Virus record (IMG/VR): IMGVR_UViG_3300035703_000012
Coordinates: 104,797 to 168,796 of that record
DNA length: 64,000 nt
Strand: one strand, 5' to 3'
Origin: a virus
The position numbers and the translations under genes were made by a program. Within the stretch, counting starts at the first letter, position 1, and each line of letters begins with the position of its first letter. Positions 8,340 to 16,694 of this stretch are shown here, piece after piece. The notes beneath the pieces were generated by a model. That model did not search any database. It was not told the origin of the DNA and worked only from the letters and a program-made list of their open reading frames with translations.

Positions 8340-8724
8340 CATCAACCTGGAAAGCTACCGCCTCAAGCAGGCCGAGGCCGGCACGCACGACCTCGAAACC
8401 GTCGTGGCGCGCTGGCTGAAGCAAACCACCGTCGGCAAGTCGCACGCCAGCCTGGCAAGCCCCAAGGCCCCCATGCTGGTGCTGCGGCACCGCGACGGCA
8501 GCCACAGCGCCCACTTCAGCGTGCGCTGCGACCTCTGGAACCACTTCGGGAACGAAACGGACAGCCGCGTCGTGCTGGTCTACGACGGACAGCACCCGCG
8601 CGTGCTGGCAGCCGTCTCGCCCTGCGAGAACTGCGTGCACGCCCTGGCCTGCAGCCTGGCGAGCGAGCGCCAGCACCAACACACCCCCGCTCAGTCGTGG
8701 GCTCAGTTGTCAGAAAAAAGCTAA
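8332..8724 (+). CDS. Unknown 130-residue protein
   Basis: It starts eight bases before the end of the GHKL ATPase gene, so the two are probably translated together. Residues about 45-90 are beta-rich (APMLVLRHRDGSHSAHFSVR) and are followed by CENC..C near residues 97-106. No family is recognised. It ends the operon: the next 96 bases are AT-rich and carry the thyX promoter. Confidence 0.6.
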   Translation: MANINLESYRLKQAEAGTHDLETVVARWLKQTTVGKSHASLASPKAPMLVLRHRDGSHSAHFSVRCDLWNHFGNETDSRVVLVYDGQHPRVLAAVSPCENCVHALACSLASERQHQHTPAQSWAQLSEKS

Positions 8725-8762
8725 AAACAAGCACATCAAGCAAGGCAAAAGTGACAAATCGG

Positions 8763-8792
8763 TTGACCTGAACAAAGGCCGATTGCTACACT
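8763..8792 (+). promoter_or_regulatory. Sigma70-type promoter for thyX
   Basis: TTGACC at 8763-8768 and TACACT at 8787-8792 are separated by 18 bases. TTG precedes the -10 hexamer. A GGAGG ribosome site and the thyX ATG lie shortly downstream. Confidence 0.65.
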
Positions 8793-8820
8793 TGGCCCAC
8801 GTGCTCGCAGGAGGTGTGCC

Positions 8821-9645
8821 ATGGCCCGGTGTGTCATTCCCGCCGCAGAGGCGCTGCTTGACCAGCCCCTGTCGGTGCTCGACGAGGGGTTCGTGCGCCT
8901 GGTCGACTACATGGGCGGTGACGCCCGCGTGGTGCAGGCCGCTCGCGTCTCCTACGGCGAGGGCACCAAGACCGTTCGCGAGGACGCCGGGCTCATCGAC
9001 TACCTGATGCGCCACGACCACACCAGCCCGTTCGAGCAGGTGGCGATCGTGGTGCACCTGAAGCTGCCTCTCTTCATCATGGCGCAGCTGGTGCGCCACC
9101 GCACGGCCAAGCTCAACAGCCTGTCCGCGCGCTACAGCAAGATGGCCGACCAGTTCTACACGCCAAGCTCCGCGGAGCTGCGCGCGCAGGGCAGCGGCAA
9201 CAAGCAGGTGGGCGAGGGCGCCTTGCCGGAGGACGCCGGCTTCAACCTGGCGTGCGCCATCGAGTCCCACACGACGCTCGCCTACGAGCGTTACGAGGAA
9301 TTGCTCGCCGAAGGCCTCAGCCGCGAGCAGGCGCGCATGGTCTTGCCGCAGAACCTCTACACCGAGTGTTACTGGCAGGCGGACCTGCACAACCTCTTCC
9401 ACTTCCTGCAGCTGCGGCTGCACCCGCATGCGCAAGCCGAGATCCAGGTCTACGCGCAGGCGCTGCTGGTGCTGGCCGAGGCCGTCGCGCCGCTGTGCAC
9501 GGCGTCTTTCAAGCGACACCGGCTCCACGGCCGACGCTTCTCGGCCGACGAGCTTGCCGCCTTGCGGACCTGGCTGACGCACGGTGCGCCCCCGGCGCTT
9601 TCCGAGCGTCAGGCGGGCGAGCTCAAGGCGAAGCTGGGGCTGTAG
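8821..9645 (+). CDS. thyX: Flavin-dependent thymidylate synthase ThyX
   Basis: This 274-residue protein makes dTMP from dUMP using methylene-tetrahydrofolate, FAD and NADPH. The signature RHRx7S is present: RHR at residues 92-94 and Ser102. A conserved early block with ARVSYGEGTK and SPFEQV also matches the family, and the length is normal. A GGAGG ribosome site precedes the ATG, and a dedicated promoter lies just upstream. With thymidylate kinase downstream and dUTPase and ribonucleotide reductase at the other end of the window, it forms part of a phage-run dNTP supply. Phages often carry ThyX when they need dTMP independently of the host. Confidence 0.93.
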   Translation: MARCVIPAAEALLDQPLSVLDEGFVRLVDYMGGDARVVQAARVSYGEGTKTVREDAGLIDYLMRHDHTSPFEQVAIVVHLKLPLFIMAQLVRHRTAKLNSLSARYSKMADQFYTPSSAELRAQGSGNKQVGEGALPEDAGFNLACAIESHTTLAYERYEELLAEGLSREQARMVLPQNLYTECYWQADLHNLFHFLQLRLHPHAQAEIQVYAQALLVLAEAVAPLCTASFKRHRLHGRRFSADELAALRTWLTHGAPPALSERQAGELKAKLGL

Positions 9646-9646
9646 C

Positions 9647-10150
9647 GTGCGGGCAAGCCGTGCCTGCCGCCAGCAGCTCGAGGCCGCGCAGCGGCCCCGG
9701 CAGTGCGCCGTGTCCGGGTGCACGGCCCACCAGCTGACCATCCACCACATCCAGCCCGTCGCCCTGGGCGGCGACCACCCTCACAACCTGACCTACATGT
9801 GCGAAGCCCACCATGCGCTCATCGAGCGCTACGTGTTCTGGGAGCGCGCCAAGCTTGCCCCTGCGGTGGCCAAGGAGCTGCTCGCGCTCGCGCGGGCCTT
9901 CGACGCCAGCCGGGTTCACCCGCTGGAGCTGCCCGTGGCCAAGGCCCGCAGCAAGGCGCTCTGGCAGCAGCTCGACGCCTTGCCTGCCGTGCAGGGCTTC
10001 AGCTGGTGGCAGGTCGCCTTCGAGCGGGCCTGCCACTGGGCGCGCCACCAGGTCTGCGTGCGGGAGGTCAAGCCCAAGCGGGCGTTGATCGAAGCGCCGT
10101 GGTTCTACCCGCGGCTGAAAGGATTTCCCCATGACGTTGCATCTCGGTAA
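9647..10150 (+). CDS. HNH endonuclease-like protein
   Basis: This is a 167-residue protein. Residues about 20-60 form an HNH core: a CxxxxC knuckle, IHHIQPVALGG with adjacent histidines, an Asn in PHNLTYMC, and a final C..HH. The rest (about 65-167) is helical and unfamiliar. The start is a GTG one base after the thyX stop with only a weak GGGG upstream, so the start is uncertain. It may be a free-standing homing-type nuclease inserted between thyX and tmk, or a structure-specific nuclease. It overlaps the next gene by 20 bases. Confidence 0.7.
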   Translation: MRASRACRQQLEAAQRPRQCAVSGCTAHQLTIHHIQPVALGGDHPHNLTYMCEAHHALIERYVFWERAKLAPAVAKELLALARAFDASRVHPLELPVAKARSKALWQQLDALPAVQGFSWWQVAFERACHWARHQVCVREVKPKRALIEAPWFYPRLKGFPHDVASR

Positions 10151-10586
10151 GGGCCGCAAGGTGCAGGCCCCCCTGAACCTGCCGCTGCCAAGCGACGCGA
10201 CCGCCTACGACATGCCGCCCGTGCAGGCCGAGACGCCGGTGGCGCAAGAAATCACGCTGGTGGGCGTCACCTTCTCGGGTTACGCCTTCGACACGCTGCG
10301 GCTCTACCAGCCCGTGCGGCTGGTGCCGGACCCTTACGGGCAGGTCGTGAAGCCCGAGACGGGCCACCCCGATCCGCACGCGCTCTCGGTGCAAGACGAG
10401 CAGGGCGGCCACATCGGCTACGTGCCCAAGGCGATCGCGCATGTCGTCAGCGCCTTCTGGCGCACGCACCCCACCATGCGGGTCGAGGCCCACGTGCTGC
10501 GCATCAAGGGCGGCACGGACGGGCTTTCGTACGGCGTGGACGTGCTCGTGCGCTACGCCCTCGACGACGACGCGCAGGTGGCCTGA
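10131..10586 (+). CDS. HIRAN-domain protein
   Basis: This is a 151-residue protein. Residues about 42-105 resemble a HIRAN domain: strand LVGVTFSGY, then YQPVRLVPDP, a HPDPHALSV segment and GGHIGYVPKAIAHVV. HIRAN domains bind DNA 3' ends at stalled or damaged forks, usually as part of helicases such as HLTF; here the domain stands alone. The ATG follows AAAGGA and lies inside the end of the HNH gene. Its place beside nucleotide and DNA genes fits a role in DNA handling. Confidence 0.6.
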   Translation: MTLHLGKGRKVQAPLNLPLPSDATAYDMPPVQAETPVAQEITLVGVTFSGYAFDTLRLYQPVRLVPDPYGQVVKPETGHPDPHALSVQDEQGGHIGYVPKAIAHVVSAFWRTHPTMRVEAHVLRIKGGTDGLSYGVDVLVRYALDDDAQVA

Positions 10587-10587
10587 C

Positions 10588-11268
10588 GTGCGCGGGCGCC
10601 TGATTGTCTTCGAGGGCCTCGACGGGGTGGGCAAGACCACCCAAGCCCGGCTGCTGGCCGAGTACCTGCAGGAGCAGGAGGGCATCCCCTGCGTGTACGC
10701 CAAGCAGCCAGGTCAGGTCTTCGAGGGCAAGCTGCGCGAGCTGATCCTCACGCAAACGGCCACGCCGCTTGCGGAGCTTTTCTTGTTCCTCGCGGATCGG
10801 CACCAACATGTCACGCAGGTGGTCAAGCCGCTGCTGGCCGCCGGCCAGTGGGTCGTGCTGGATCGCTACAGCGACTCGACGGTGGCCTACCAGTGGTACG
10901 GCCGCAGCGAGGCTGCCTTCAAGGCGGCCTTCGACAACGACCTGCCGCACTTCTTGCGGGTGGTGGCCGCCGCCGAGGAACGCCTGGAGCCGGACGCTCT
11001 GGTGCTGCTCGACGCCCCCGAGCCCGTGATCGCCGCCCGGCTTGCCCGGCGCGCCGAGACCACCCGCTTGGGCGAGGCCGCCGGGGCGGAGTTCCGCAAG
11101 AACCTGCGCGCCTACTACAAGCACGTGATGCCCTACATCCGGCGCTACCCGGTGCTGCCCGTGCGCTGCGAGGCGGACATCCCCGCGGTGCACGCCCAGG
11201 TGGTGTCGGTCCTGCTCGACCACTTCAAGCTGCGCTCGCTCGCGACCCCCGACGATGGACCTGAGTGA
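10588..11268 (+). CDS. tmk: Thymidylate kinase
   Basis: This 226-residue kinase phosphorylates dTMP to dTDP. The P-loop is EGLDGVGKTT at residues 9-18, the DRYSDS motif that contacts dTMP is at 92-97, and an Arg-rich lid (RLARRAETTRLGE) lies near 150. Length and order fit the bacterial Tmk family. The start is a GTG two bases after the previous stop; it begins the first beta strand directly, so a longer N-terminus is not needed. It works downstream of ThyX. It overlaps the next small gene by 14 bases. Confidence 0.88.
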   Translation: MRGRLIVFEGLDGVGKTTQARLLAEYLQEQEGIPCVYAKQPGQVFEGKLRELILTQTATPLAELFLFLADRHQHVTQVVKPLLAAGQWVVLDRYSDSTVAYQWYGRSEAAFKAAFDNDLPHFLRVVAAAEERLEPDALVLLDAPEPVIAARLARRAETTRLGEAAGAEFRKNLRAYYKHVMPYIRRYPVLPVRCEADIPAVHAQVVSVLLDHFKLRSLATPDDGPE

Positions 11269-11497
11269 TCCCCGCGCGGTGCTGCAGGCCTGGAACCAGG
11301 TCGAGCGCCGCTGCGGGTCGTACCGGCACGACGCCTGGCGCCACGCCGTCGCGCAAGGCTTCACCAACGCCGAGTTCGTCTCTCCCGACTACCCCTGCGG
11401 CCAGTGCTGCTTCGTGCTGGCCTGCACCCTGGAAGGACGCCATGACCCAACTGAAATCAGCCCCGGGCCCGACGGGTACCGCGGGCTTCACGGCTGA
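11255..11497 (+). CDS. Unknown 80-residue protein with a CGQCC cluster
   Basis: It begins inside the end of tmk and runs 56 bases into the next gene. Codon third positions are strongly G/C up to about 11440, supporting real coding. The protein has a helical start and a cysteine cluster, CGQCC and a further C, near residues 48-57, possibly metal- or redox-active. No family is recognised. The last 18 residues come from the overlap and look less gene-like. Confidence 0.5.
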   Translation: MDLSDPRAVLQAWNQVERRCGSYRHDAWRHAVAQGFTNAEFVSPDYPCGQCCFVLACTLEGRHDPTEISPGPDGYRGLHG

Positions 11498-12911
11498 GGA
11501 AGCCGACACGCTGCGCCAACGCTACGGCACCGCGCTGCAGCACATCATCCTGCCCAGCCGCGAGCATGCCAAGCCCGGCCACCCGTTCTACATGACCTTC
11601 GCCCAGGCCCTGCGCTACCGCGAGGTGGGCACCGACAGCGACATCGCCGTGGCGGCCGTGGGCTTCGTGCCCAAGAGCCCCGTGGGCAGCCTCTACCTCA
11701 ACGTGCCCGTCTGCAGCCGCATGAAGCTGCGCGAGTTTTCGGGCGTCGTCGTGCACGAGCTGCTGCACGTCATCCTCGGGCACGTGCACCTCGACACGGC
11801 TTTCCGCCGCCACCACCCCGAGCTCTTCGCCATCGCGATCGACTTAGTCGTGAACCAGACGGTGCTCAAAGACGGCTACGCCCTGCCCTTCGGCAAGGGC
11901 TACTTCCCCGATGACCCCGACCAGCTGGTCGATCCCGTCACGCTCGACTCCGTCGAGGCAATCGTGGGCAAACGGCCTCCGGCCGAGCAATCCGTCGAGT
12001 TCTACTGCGACTGGCTGCTCGAAAACCTGCCCCCGCAAGCCGGCCCTTCCGACGGGGGCGACAGCGGCGAGGACGAGGGGAAAGGCAGCGGCTCCCAGCG
12101 GCCCGGCCCGCAGGCCAGCAGTCAGCGCAAGCGCCAGTACCTGTACGACCAGACGGACCACGAGAACAGCCTGCTCGACGAGGAGGGCAACCCCCTGTCG
12201 GAGGCCGAACGCGAGATCGTGAAGCGCACGGTGGCGCAGGTGGTGAAAGAAGCCGTCGACAACGCCGGCGGGCTCGGCCAGCTGCCGGGGCACCTGCAGC
12301 GCGCCTGCCAGCAGGTCATCGCGGTGCTCGAGCCCAAGGTCAGCCTGGAGCACCTGCTGAGTTCCGCCATGGGCGGGGCCGGCCGCATGGAGCCGTATCT
12401 GCGGCGCAACCGGCTCAACCGCTACGAGCAGCCCGGCAAGCTCGGCTACAAGCCCAGCCTGGCGCTCGGCATCGTTGCGGACGTCTCGGGGTCGGTGGAC
12501 AACGCCGAGCTCTCGTACGCCTTCGGCGTGTGCCGCAAGCTCGCCCATCAGGCCGGGCTGGAGGTCTACATCCAGCAGGCGTCAGACGGCAACGTCGAGG
12601 ACATCCAGCCGCTCGACGCGGTGCTCGACGCCGACGGCGGCAAGCGGCTGGGCTACGGCGGGACCGACATGCGGCCTTCCGTGCTGGCCTTTCAGGAAGA
12701 GATCGAGCAGGGCGGGGCCTGCCGGGTGGGCGCCATCTTCGTGCTGACGGACGGCGAGCTCGACAGCCGCTCACGGGTGCTGCCGCACGAGGTGGACGTG
12801 CCCGTGTACTGGCTCTCGTACCGCAGCCAGAAGGTGCCCTTCGCGGGTCCCTACGCCGGCGAGTGGTACTGGTTCTCGCCGCAGTCCGGCGAGGTCAAGC
12901 GACTCGATTAG
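11442..12911 (+). CDS. Metallopeptidase plus VWA-domain protein (DUF2201-like)
   Basis: This is a 489-residue protein. The N-terminal half has a zinc peptidase motif HELLHVILGH (HExxH at residues 105-109 plus a third His). A charged linker full of Gly, Ser, Glu and Gln lies near 205-230. The C-terminal part has a VWA/MIDAS signature, DVSGS near 347, with a later TDGE. This matches the DUF2201 putative metallopeptidase/VWA family, which in bacteria is paired with a MoxR-type AAA+ ATPase. A MoxR gene follows at 15312, with a spike cassette between them. The ATG follows GGAAGGA. A chaperone-like or proteolytic step in particle assembly is possible but unproven. Confidence 0.75.
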   Translation: MTQLKSAPGPTGTAGFTAEEADTLRQRYGTALQHIILPSREHAKPGHPFYMTFAQALRYREVGTDSDIAVAAVGFVPKSPVGSLYLNVPVCSRMKLREFSGVVVHELLHVILGHVHLDTAFRRHHPELFAIAIDLVVNQTVLKDGYALPFGKGYFPDDPDQLVDPVTLDSVEAIVGKRPPAEQSVEFYCDWLLENLPPQAGPSDGGDSGEDEGKGSGSQRPGPQASSQRKRQYLYDQTDHENSLLDEEGNPLSEAEREIVKRTVAQVVKEAVDNAGGLGQLPGHLQRACQQVIAVLEPKVSLEHLLSSAMGGAGRMEPYLRRNRLNRYEQPGKLGYKPSLALGIVADVSGSVDNAELSYAFGVCRKLAHQAGLEVYIQQASDGNVEDIQPLDAVLDADGGKRLGYGGTDMRPSVLAFQEEIEQGGACRVGAIFVLTDGELDSRSRVLPHEVDVPVYWLSYRSQKVPFAGPYAGEWYWFSPQSGEVKRLD

Positions 12912-12920
12912 GAGGTTTCC

Positions 12921-13376
12921 ATGACCGACACCTGTTACGGCTCGCGCTACCGGAGCGGGCTTTCCACCACCGAAATCGCCAAGCTGGTCCGGCTCGACAT
13001 CAAGCAGGCCATCAAGGCGCGAACCCTGCCCAAGGGCAGGTACAGCGTGCGCTCGGCGTACTTTGCCAACGGGTCGAGCATCACCATCCGCATCCTGGAC
13101 CTTGCGTTGCAGGTCGTGAGCCCGCAGTGGGCGATGGTGGAGGTGATCGACCCCGGTCGCAACCGGGAGCCCGTGTACACGCCGGCGGCCGGCGAGGTCC
13201 TCAAGACGCTCGAGGGGCTGCTGGCGGCCTACAACTACGACGGGTCCGACCTCAACACGGACTACTTCCACGTCAACTTCTACACCAGCGTGGACTTCGA
13301 CTGGCGCCTTGTCGAGGCCCAGAAGGCCGGGCTGTGCCAGGCCTGCAAGCAGCTGCCCCTGCCCGAGGTCGCGTGA
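12921..13376 (+). CDS. LPD29-like domain protein
   Basis: This is a 151-residue protein. It begins LSTTEIAKLVRLDIKQAIK and continues with a GRYSVRS..ANGSSITIRI block and a YNYDGSDLNTDYFHVNFY block. That order resembles the large polyvalent-protein-associated domain LPD29 seen in phage and conjugative-element proteins; I judged this by eye. A CQAC pair lies near the C-terminus. A GGAGG ribosome site precedes the ATG, ten bases after the metallopeptidase stop. The stop overlaps the next ATG. Confidence 0.6.
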   Translation: MTDTCYGSRYRSGLSTTEIAKLVRLDIKQAIKARTLPKGRYSVRSAYFANGSSITIRILDLALQVVSPQWAMVEVIDPGRNREPVYTPAAGEVLKTLEGLLAAYNYDGSDLNTDYFHVNFYTSVDFDWRLVEAQKAGLCQACKQLPLPEVA

Positions 13377-13729
13377 TGCCCGCCCTCGTGCCGACCCGCT
13401 CGTCTGGGTTGACCCAGATCGTCAGCGCCAGCCTGGGGGCTGCCACCCGCAGGCGCTGGCACAACATGCGCGTGCTGTGGCAGGCCCTCGGCCGGCTGCA
13501 GCTGGGCGTGGACGCGCAGGGCTTCACGCTGGGCTACGCGGGCAGCCAGGTGCGGCTGCGGCACGACGGCAACGTCGATGTGTTCACGGCCCGCAACTTC
13601 TGGCTGCAGACCGGCGGCCTGGCCCAGCTCAACCCGACCAGCCCGCACCACGACAGCTACACCGAGGTGGGCAGCTGGTGCCAGGTCGAAGACCCCCTCG
13701 AGGCAGGAGGCTGCGCCCATGCCGAGTGA
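13376..13729 (+). CDS. Unknown 117-residue protein, possible structural cassette member
   Basis: The ATG overlaps the preceding stop (TGATG). The frame stays open far upstream, but only this start avoids overlapping two real genes. The sequence has a basic N-terminal helix and a beta-rich middle with TLGYAGSQVRLRHDGNVDVF. No family is recognised. It leads three genes that end in the PAAR-like protein, so a baseplate or spike role is possible by position only. Confidence 0.6.
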   Translation: MPALVPTRSSGLTQIVSASLGAATRRRWHNMRVLWQALGRLQLGVDAQGFTLGYAGSQVRLRHDGNVDVFTARNFWLQTGGLAQLNPTSPHHDSYTEVGSWCQVEDPLEAGGCAHAE

Positions 13730-14336
13730 CGTCTGCGAGATGATGTCGGACCTCGGCCTGGTCGCCGACGCCAGCGCGGCCGGCTACCACGAGGGCATCC
13801 GCAACCACGGCACGTGCCAGCTCGGCATGATCACCACAGCCCAGCCCCTGGCGTTCAGCCGGGCGCTGCTGCTCAAGCACGGGCTCGAGCGGCCGTACTG
13901 GAACCTGGCCTGCGAGTGCCCGGCGGGCATTCCTGCCTGGATGACGAGCTTCACCATCACGCCGAGCGTGGTGACGCCGCCCCCGCCCGGGTTCTTGCCC
14001 GTGGTGTTCACGCCCGGCGTGCCGCCGGTCCTGCCGGCGGTGCCGCCTGTGGCGACCACGGCCTTCGGGCTGACGACGCCCACCGTGATCCCCTTCTCGC
14101 CGCCTCTGGCCGAGCAGCAGATCGCGGCGCTGGCGGCGGTGCCGGGAGGCTTCGCCTCCTGGAGCATGCCAGGCACCGTGTATCAGTTCCTGGTGACGGG
14201 AAGCGTGCCGCCGGGGCTCGCGCCCGGGCTGTACCGCCACGCTTTCTACGTGACGGCGGCCCCGGCGTTCAACAGCGCGGCGCGCGAGCGCCTCGCCAAG
14301 TTCAGCTTCGGGCTGGTGGTGGGAGACACGCGATGA
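13719..14336 (+). CDS. Unknown 205-residue Pro-rich protein, possible baseplate component
   Basis: The ATG follows AGGCAGGAGG. A helical N-terminus is followed by an extended region of about 60 residues rich in Pro, Val and Thr (from about residue 85), then a beta-rich end. Such Pro/Val-rich extensions are common in virion proteins. No family is recognised. It sits two genes upstream of the PAAR-like protein, overlapping the next gene by ATGA. Confidence 0.6.
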   Translation: MPSDVCEMMSDLGLVADASAAGYHEGIRNHGTCQLGMITTAQPLAFSRALLLKHGLERPYWNLACECPAGIPAWMTSFTITPSVVTPPPPGFLPVVFTPGVPPVLPAVPPVATTAFGLTTPTVIPFSPPLAEQQIAALAAVPGGFASWSMPGTVYQFLVTGSVPPGLAPGLYRHAFYVTAAPAFNSAARERLAKFSFGLVVGDTR

Positions 14337-14944
14337 GCCAGGCCTACGTGCCGCGCAGCGAGCAAGTGAAGACCGCGCCGGAGAGCCCCATCGAGGGGCA
14401 GAAGGTCTGGCAGTGTGAGCTGGCGGACTTCGTCGACCAGCGTGTGACGCTGCCGGAGGTCGCCTTGCGCGTGACGGAGGTGGTGGCGGTGTACCAGGCG
14501 GCGCTGCCAGCGTTGCCGATCGGGCTCGGGGGTCAAAACCTCTGGCCCGACCTCGAACGGGTTTACACCCCGGCCTCCCAGCCCGTGCGCGTCACGGCCG
14601 ACGGCGAAACCGTCGGCACCTACACCAGCTTCGCGCTGGAAGCCCAGCCGCTGGATGACACGCTGCGTCACACCGTGACGCTCACATGGCCGCCGCCCAC
14701 CTTCACGCACCCCGTCACGGGGGCGCTGACGACCCGCGACGACCTGCCGCCCGACACCGCCCAGGTCACGGCCTGGCTGGTCTTCGAGGGGCCGCTGCCG
14801 ACGGCGGACTACGCCCTCGTGGCCGATGCCGAGAACCAGCTGAAAGTCCTGCACGTGCGCCAGCACTTCGACCGGCTGCTGCCGCTCAAGGCGCTGTGCG
14901 TGTACTACACCGCCGAGGTCGCCCCCGGCTTCGTGAGGGAGTAG
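14333..14944 (+). CDS. Unknown 203-residue beta-rich protein, possible baseplate component
   Basis: It starts at an ATG overlapping the previous stop. Most of the chain alternates short hydrophobic strands with Thr/Val/Pro turns (VTLTWPPPTFTHPVTG, VTAWLVFEG), suggesting a beta-sandwich. No family is recognised. The PAAR-like gene starts two bases after its stop, so the two are probably made together. It could be a spike or adaptor for the tip protein; this is inferred from position. Confidence 0.6.
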   Translation: MSQAYVPRSEQVKTAPESPIEGQKVWQCELADFVDQRVTLPEVALRVTEVVAVYQAALPALPIGLGGQNLWPDLERVYTPASQPVRVTADGETVGTYTSFALEAQPLDDTLRHTVTLTWPPPTFTHPVTGALTTRDDLPPDTAQVTAWLVFEGPLPTADYALVADAENQLKVLHVRQHFDRLLPLKALCVYYTAEVAPGFVRE

Positions 14945-14946
14945 CC

Positions 14947-15285
14947 GTGGGAAGCAAAGGCCTCGCACGTCAGTTCGACCCGGTCCAGAACAACGCCGAC
15001 ACGCACGGGTGGTGGTTCTCCGCCCCCGTTTACGGCTGGTTCTTCCTTGGCAGCCCCAACGTCTTCGTCAACTCGCGGGCTGCCATCCGCGAGGGCGACG
15101 GCGGCCCCCATGTGGCCTGCCCCGGCCCGAACAGCTTCAAGGCCGTTTCGGGGGCCAGCAAGACCCTCATCAACTCCAAGCCCGCGGTCCGCAACGGTGA
15201 CCGCACCGAGCACTGCAACAACCCCATGAGCACAGGCGCGGTGATGGAAGGTTTCACGAGCCCCAACACCTTCGCCGACCAGTGA
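14947..15285 (+). CDS. PAAR-like spike-tip protein
   Basis: This is a 112-residue protein with the repeated PAAR pattern: GSPNVFVNSRAAIREGD near 36-52, then SGASKTLINSKPAVRNGD near 70-86, and a closing SPNTF. His and Cys residues suitable for the tip metal occur between and after the repeats (HVACPG, HCNNP). PAAR proteins cap the central spike of contractile tails and type VI secretion systems. The GTG start lies two bases after the previous stop. Its presence suggests a contractile tail; the preceding two or three genes may be its partners. Confidence 0.75.
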   Translation: MGSKGLARQFDPVQNNADTHGWWFSAPVYGWFFLGSPNVFVNSRAAIREGDGGPHVACPGPNSFKAVSGASKTLINSKPAVRNGDRTEHCNNPMSTGAVMEGFTSPNTFADQ

Positions 15286-15311
15286 GTTTCACGAAAGGAC
15301 CATCCTCCCCC

Positions 15312-16694
15312 ATGACCCCGATCGTCAAGATGATGGACAAGAAGATCGCCACGGCCGCCGACGACTCCACCGGCGCGTACGCCCGCACGCTGGCCGCTCT
15401 GCAGGCCCTGGACGACGCGCGCATCGCCCAGGTCGCAACCGAGCTGTTCGGCGAGAACGTGCACCAGCGCATCATGTTCATCTGCTGGGTGAAGACCCTG
15501 CAGAACCGCCCCAACCGCAACCTCAACCCGCGCAGCTACCCTGTCAACCTCATCTCCGAGCCCGGCGAGGGCAAGTCCGCCATCGTCTACGCGATGCAGC
15601 CCGCCATGGAGAAGTTCCTGAGCCAGCTGGCGGGTGAGCCGATGGCCTTCCACGTCTGCGTGCAGACGCTGGCCGGCGTGAACGACCTCTCCGAGATCCT
15701 CGGCATCGTCCACCTCGACCCCGTGCGCGGCATCTCCAAGCTGTTCCCGCACGAGAACCTGCCGTCCGGCGACGATCCCGTCTTCGGGCTGCTGTTCATC
15801 GACGACTACAACCGCGGCGACGACCGCACCATCGCGGGCGTGATGGAGCTCGTCAACACGGGCCGCTACAACAGCTACGTGCTGCCGGCGGGCTTCTCGG
15901 TGGTGGCGGCCTCGAACCCGCAGGGCAAGGCCCACAAGGTGCGCACCGTCGACATGGCGCAGTTCACGCGCTTCGTGAACCTGCCCGTGGCCCCGCCGCG
16001 CAGCCAGTGGATCCAGAACCTGGCGGAGCAGGGCATCGACAAGGAGCTGATCGCCTACGCCGTGAAGTTCCGCGACGTGGCGGCCACCGCCAGCATCGCC
16101 AACTACCTGCCCGAGCCCCGCCCCGTGAACAAGCGCAACTTCGCCCTGTACGGCCACCTGCGCGGCGTGCTCAAGCACGACGAGATGGCCCACAACGAGG
16201 TGGCCTTCGCCATGTTCGGCCCCAACTCGATGCGCGACCTCTCGGCCATGCTCGACGGGCTCTCGCCGCTCGACGCGCACGAGATCCTCGGCGTGAACAA
16301 GCGCGAGAAGCTGGCGGGCATCCAGGGTGAGGAGCCGACGGTCGCAGGCCCGAAGGCGATCGCGCGCATGCGGCAGTTCGAGAAGGACCGCCACAGCGAG
16401 ATCACGGCCGTGTCGGTGCTGTACCTGGTCAACCACCTCAACAAGGAAGACACCCAGCTCTCGGACGAGCAGTTCGACGCGCTGGGCGAGTTCTTGCTGG
16501 CGCTGCCGGCCGAAACCGCCAACCTCGGGCTGCGCAAGCTCGTGCTGGAGGGCACGCCGCGTAAGGGCTACTACCTGCCCAAGCTCTCGCAGTGGCGCGC
16601 CGCCCCCGGCGAGCCCGGCGGTCCGCTCGTCAAGCGGATGATGGAGAAGCTGCACGAGCTCAAGCAGCAGCTGCACCATGAGCTCGGTGCCTGA
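15312..16694 (+). CDS. MoxR-type AAA+ ATPase
   Basis: This is a 460-residue protein. Walker A is EPGEGKS near 80-86, Walker B is LLFIDD near 160, and a sensor-1 Asn sits in VVAASNPQ. The insertion pattern around VMELVNTGRYNSYVLPAGF is typical of MoxR/RavA-type ATPases. These usually act with a VWA protein as a chaperone or metal-insertion pair, and the metallopeptidase/VWA gene at 11442 is the obvious partner. A GTG at 15282 overlapping the PAAR stop is an alternative start; I prefer the ATG because AAAGGA lies between them. The C-terminal 120 residues are helical and end in a basic coiled-coil-like tail. Confidence 0.8.
   Translation: MTPIVKMMDKKIATAADDSTGAYARTLAALQALDDARIAQVATELFGENVHQRIMFICWVKTLQNRPNRNLNPRSYPVNLISEPGEGKSAIVYAMQPAMEKFLSQLAGEPMAFHVCVQTLAGVNDLSEILGIVHLDPVRGISKLFPHENLPSGDDPVFGLLFIDDYNRGDDRTIAGVMELVNTGRYNSYVLPAGFSVVAASNPQGKAHKVRTVDMAQFTRFVNLPVAPPRSQWIQNLAEQGIDKELIAYAVKFRDVAATASIANYLPEPRPVNKRNFALYGHLRGVLKHDEMAHNEVAFAMFGPNSMRDLSAMLDGLSPLDAHEILGVNKREKLAGIQGEEPTVAGPKAIARMRQFEKDRHSEITAVSVLYLVNHLNKEDTQLSDEQFDALGEFLLALPAETANLGLRKLVLEGTPRKGYYLPKLSQWRAAPGEPGGPLVKRMMEKLHELKQQLHHELGA

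Noticed and set aside
11442-16694. CobS/CobT cobalt chelatase pair that would feed the B12-dependent reductase
   Set aside because: The AAA+ protein fits MoxR better than CobS, and its partner has an HExxH peptidase site typical of DUF2201, not CobT. A link to B12 synthesis is not supported.
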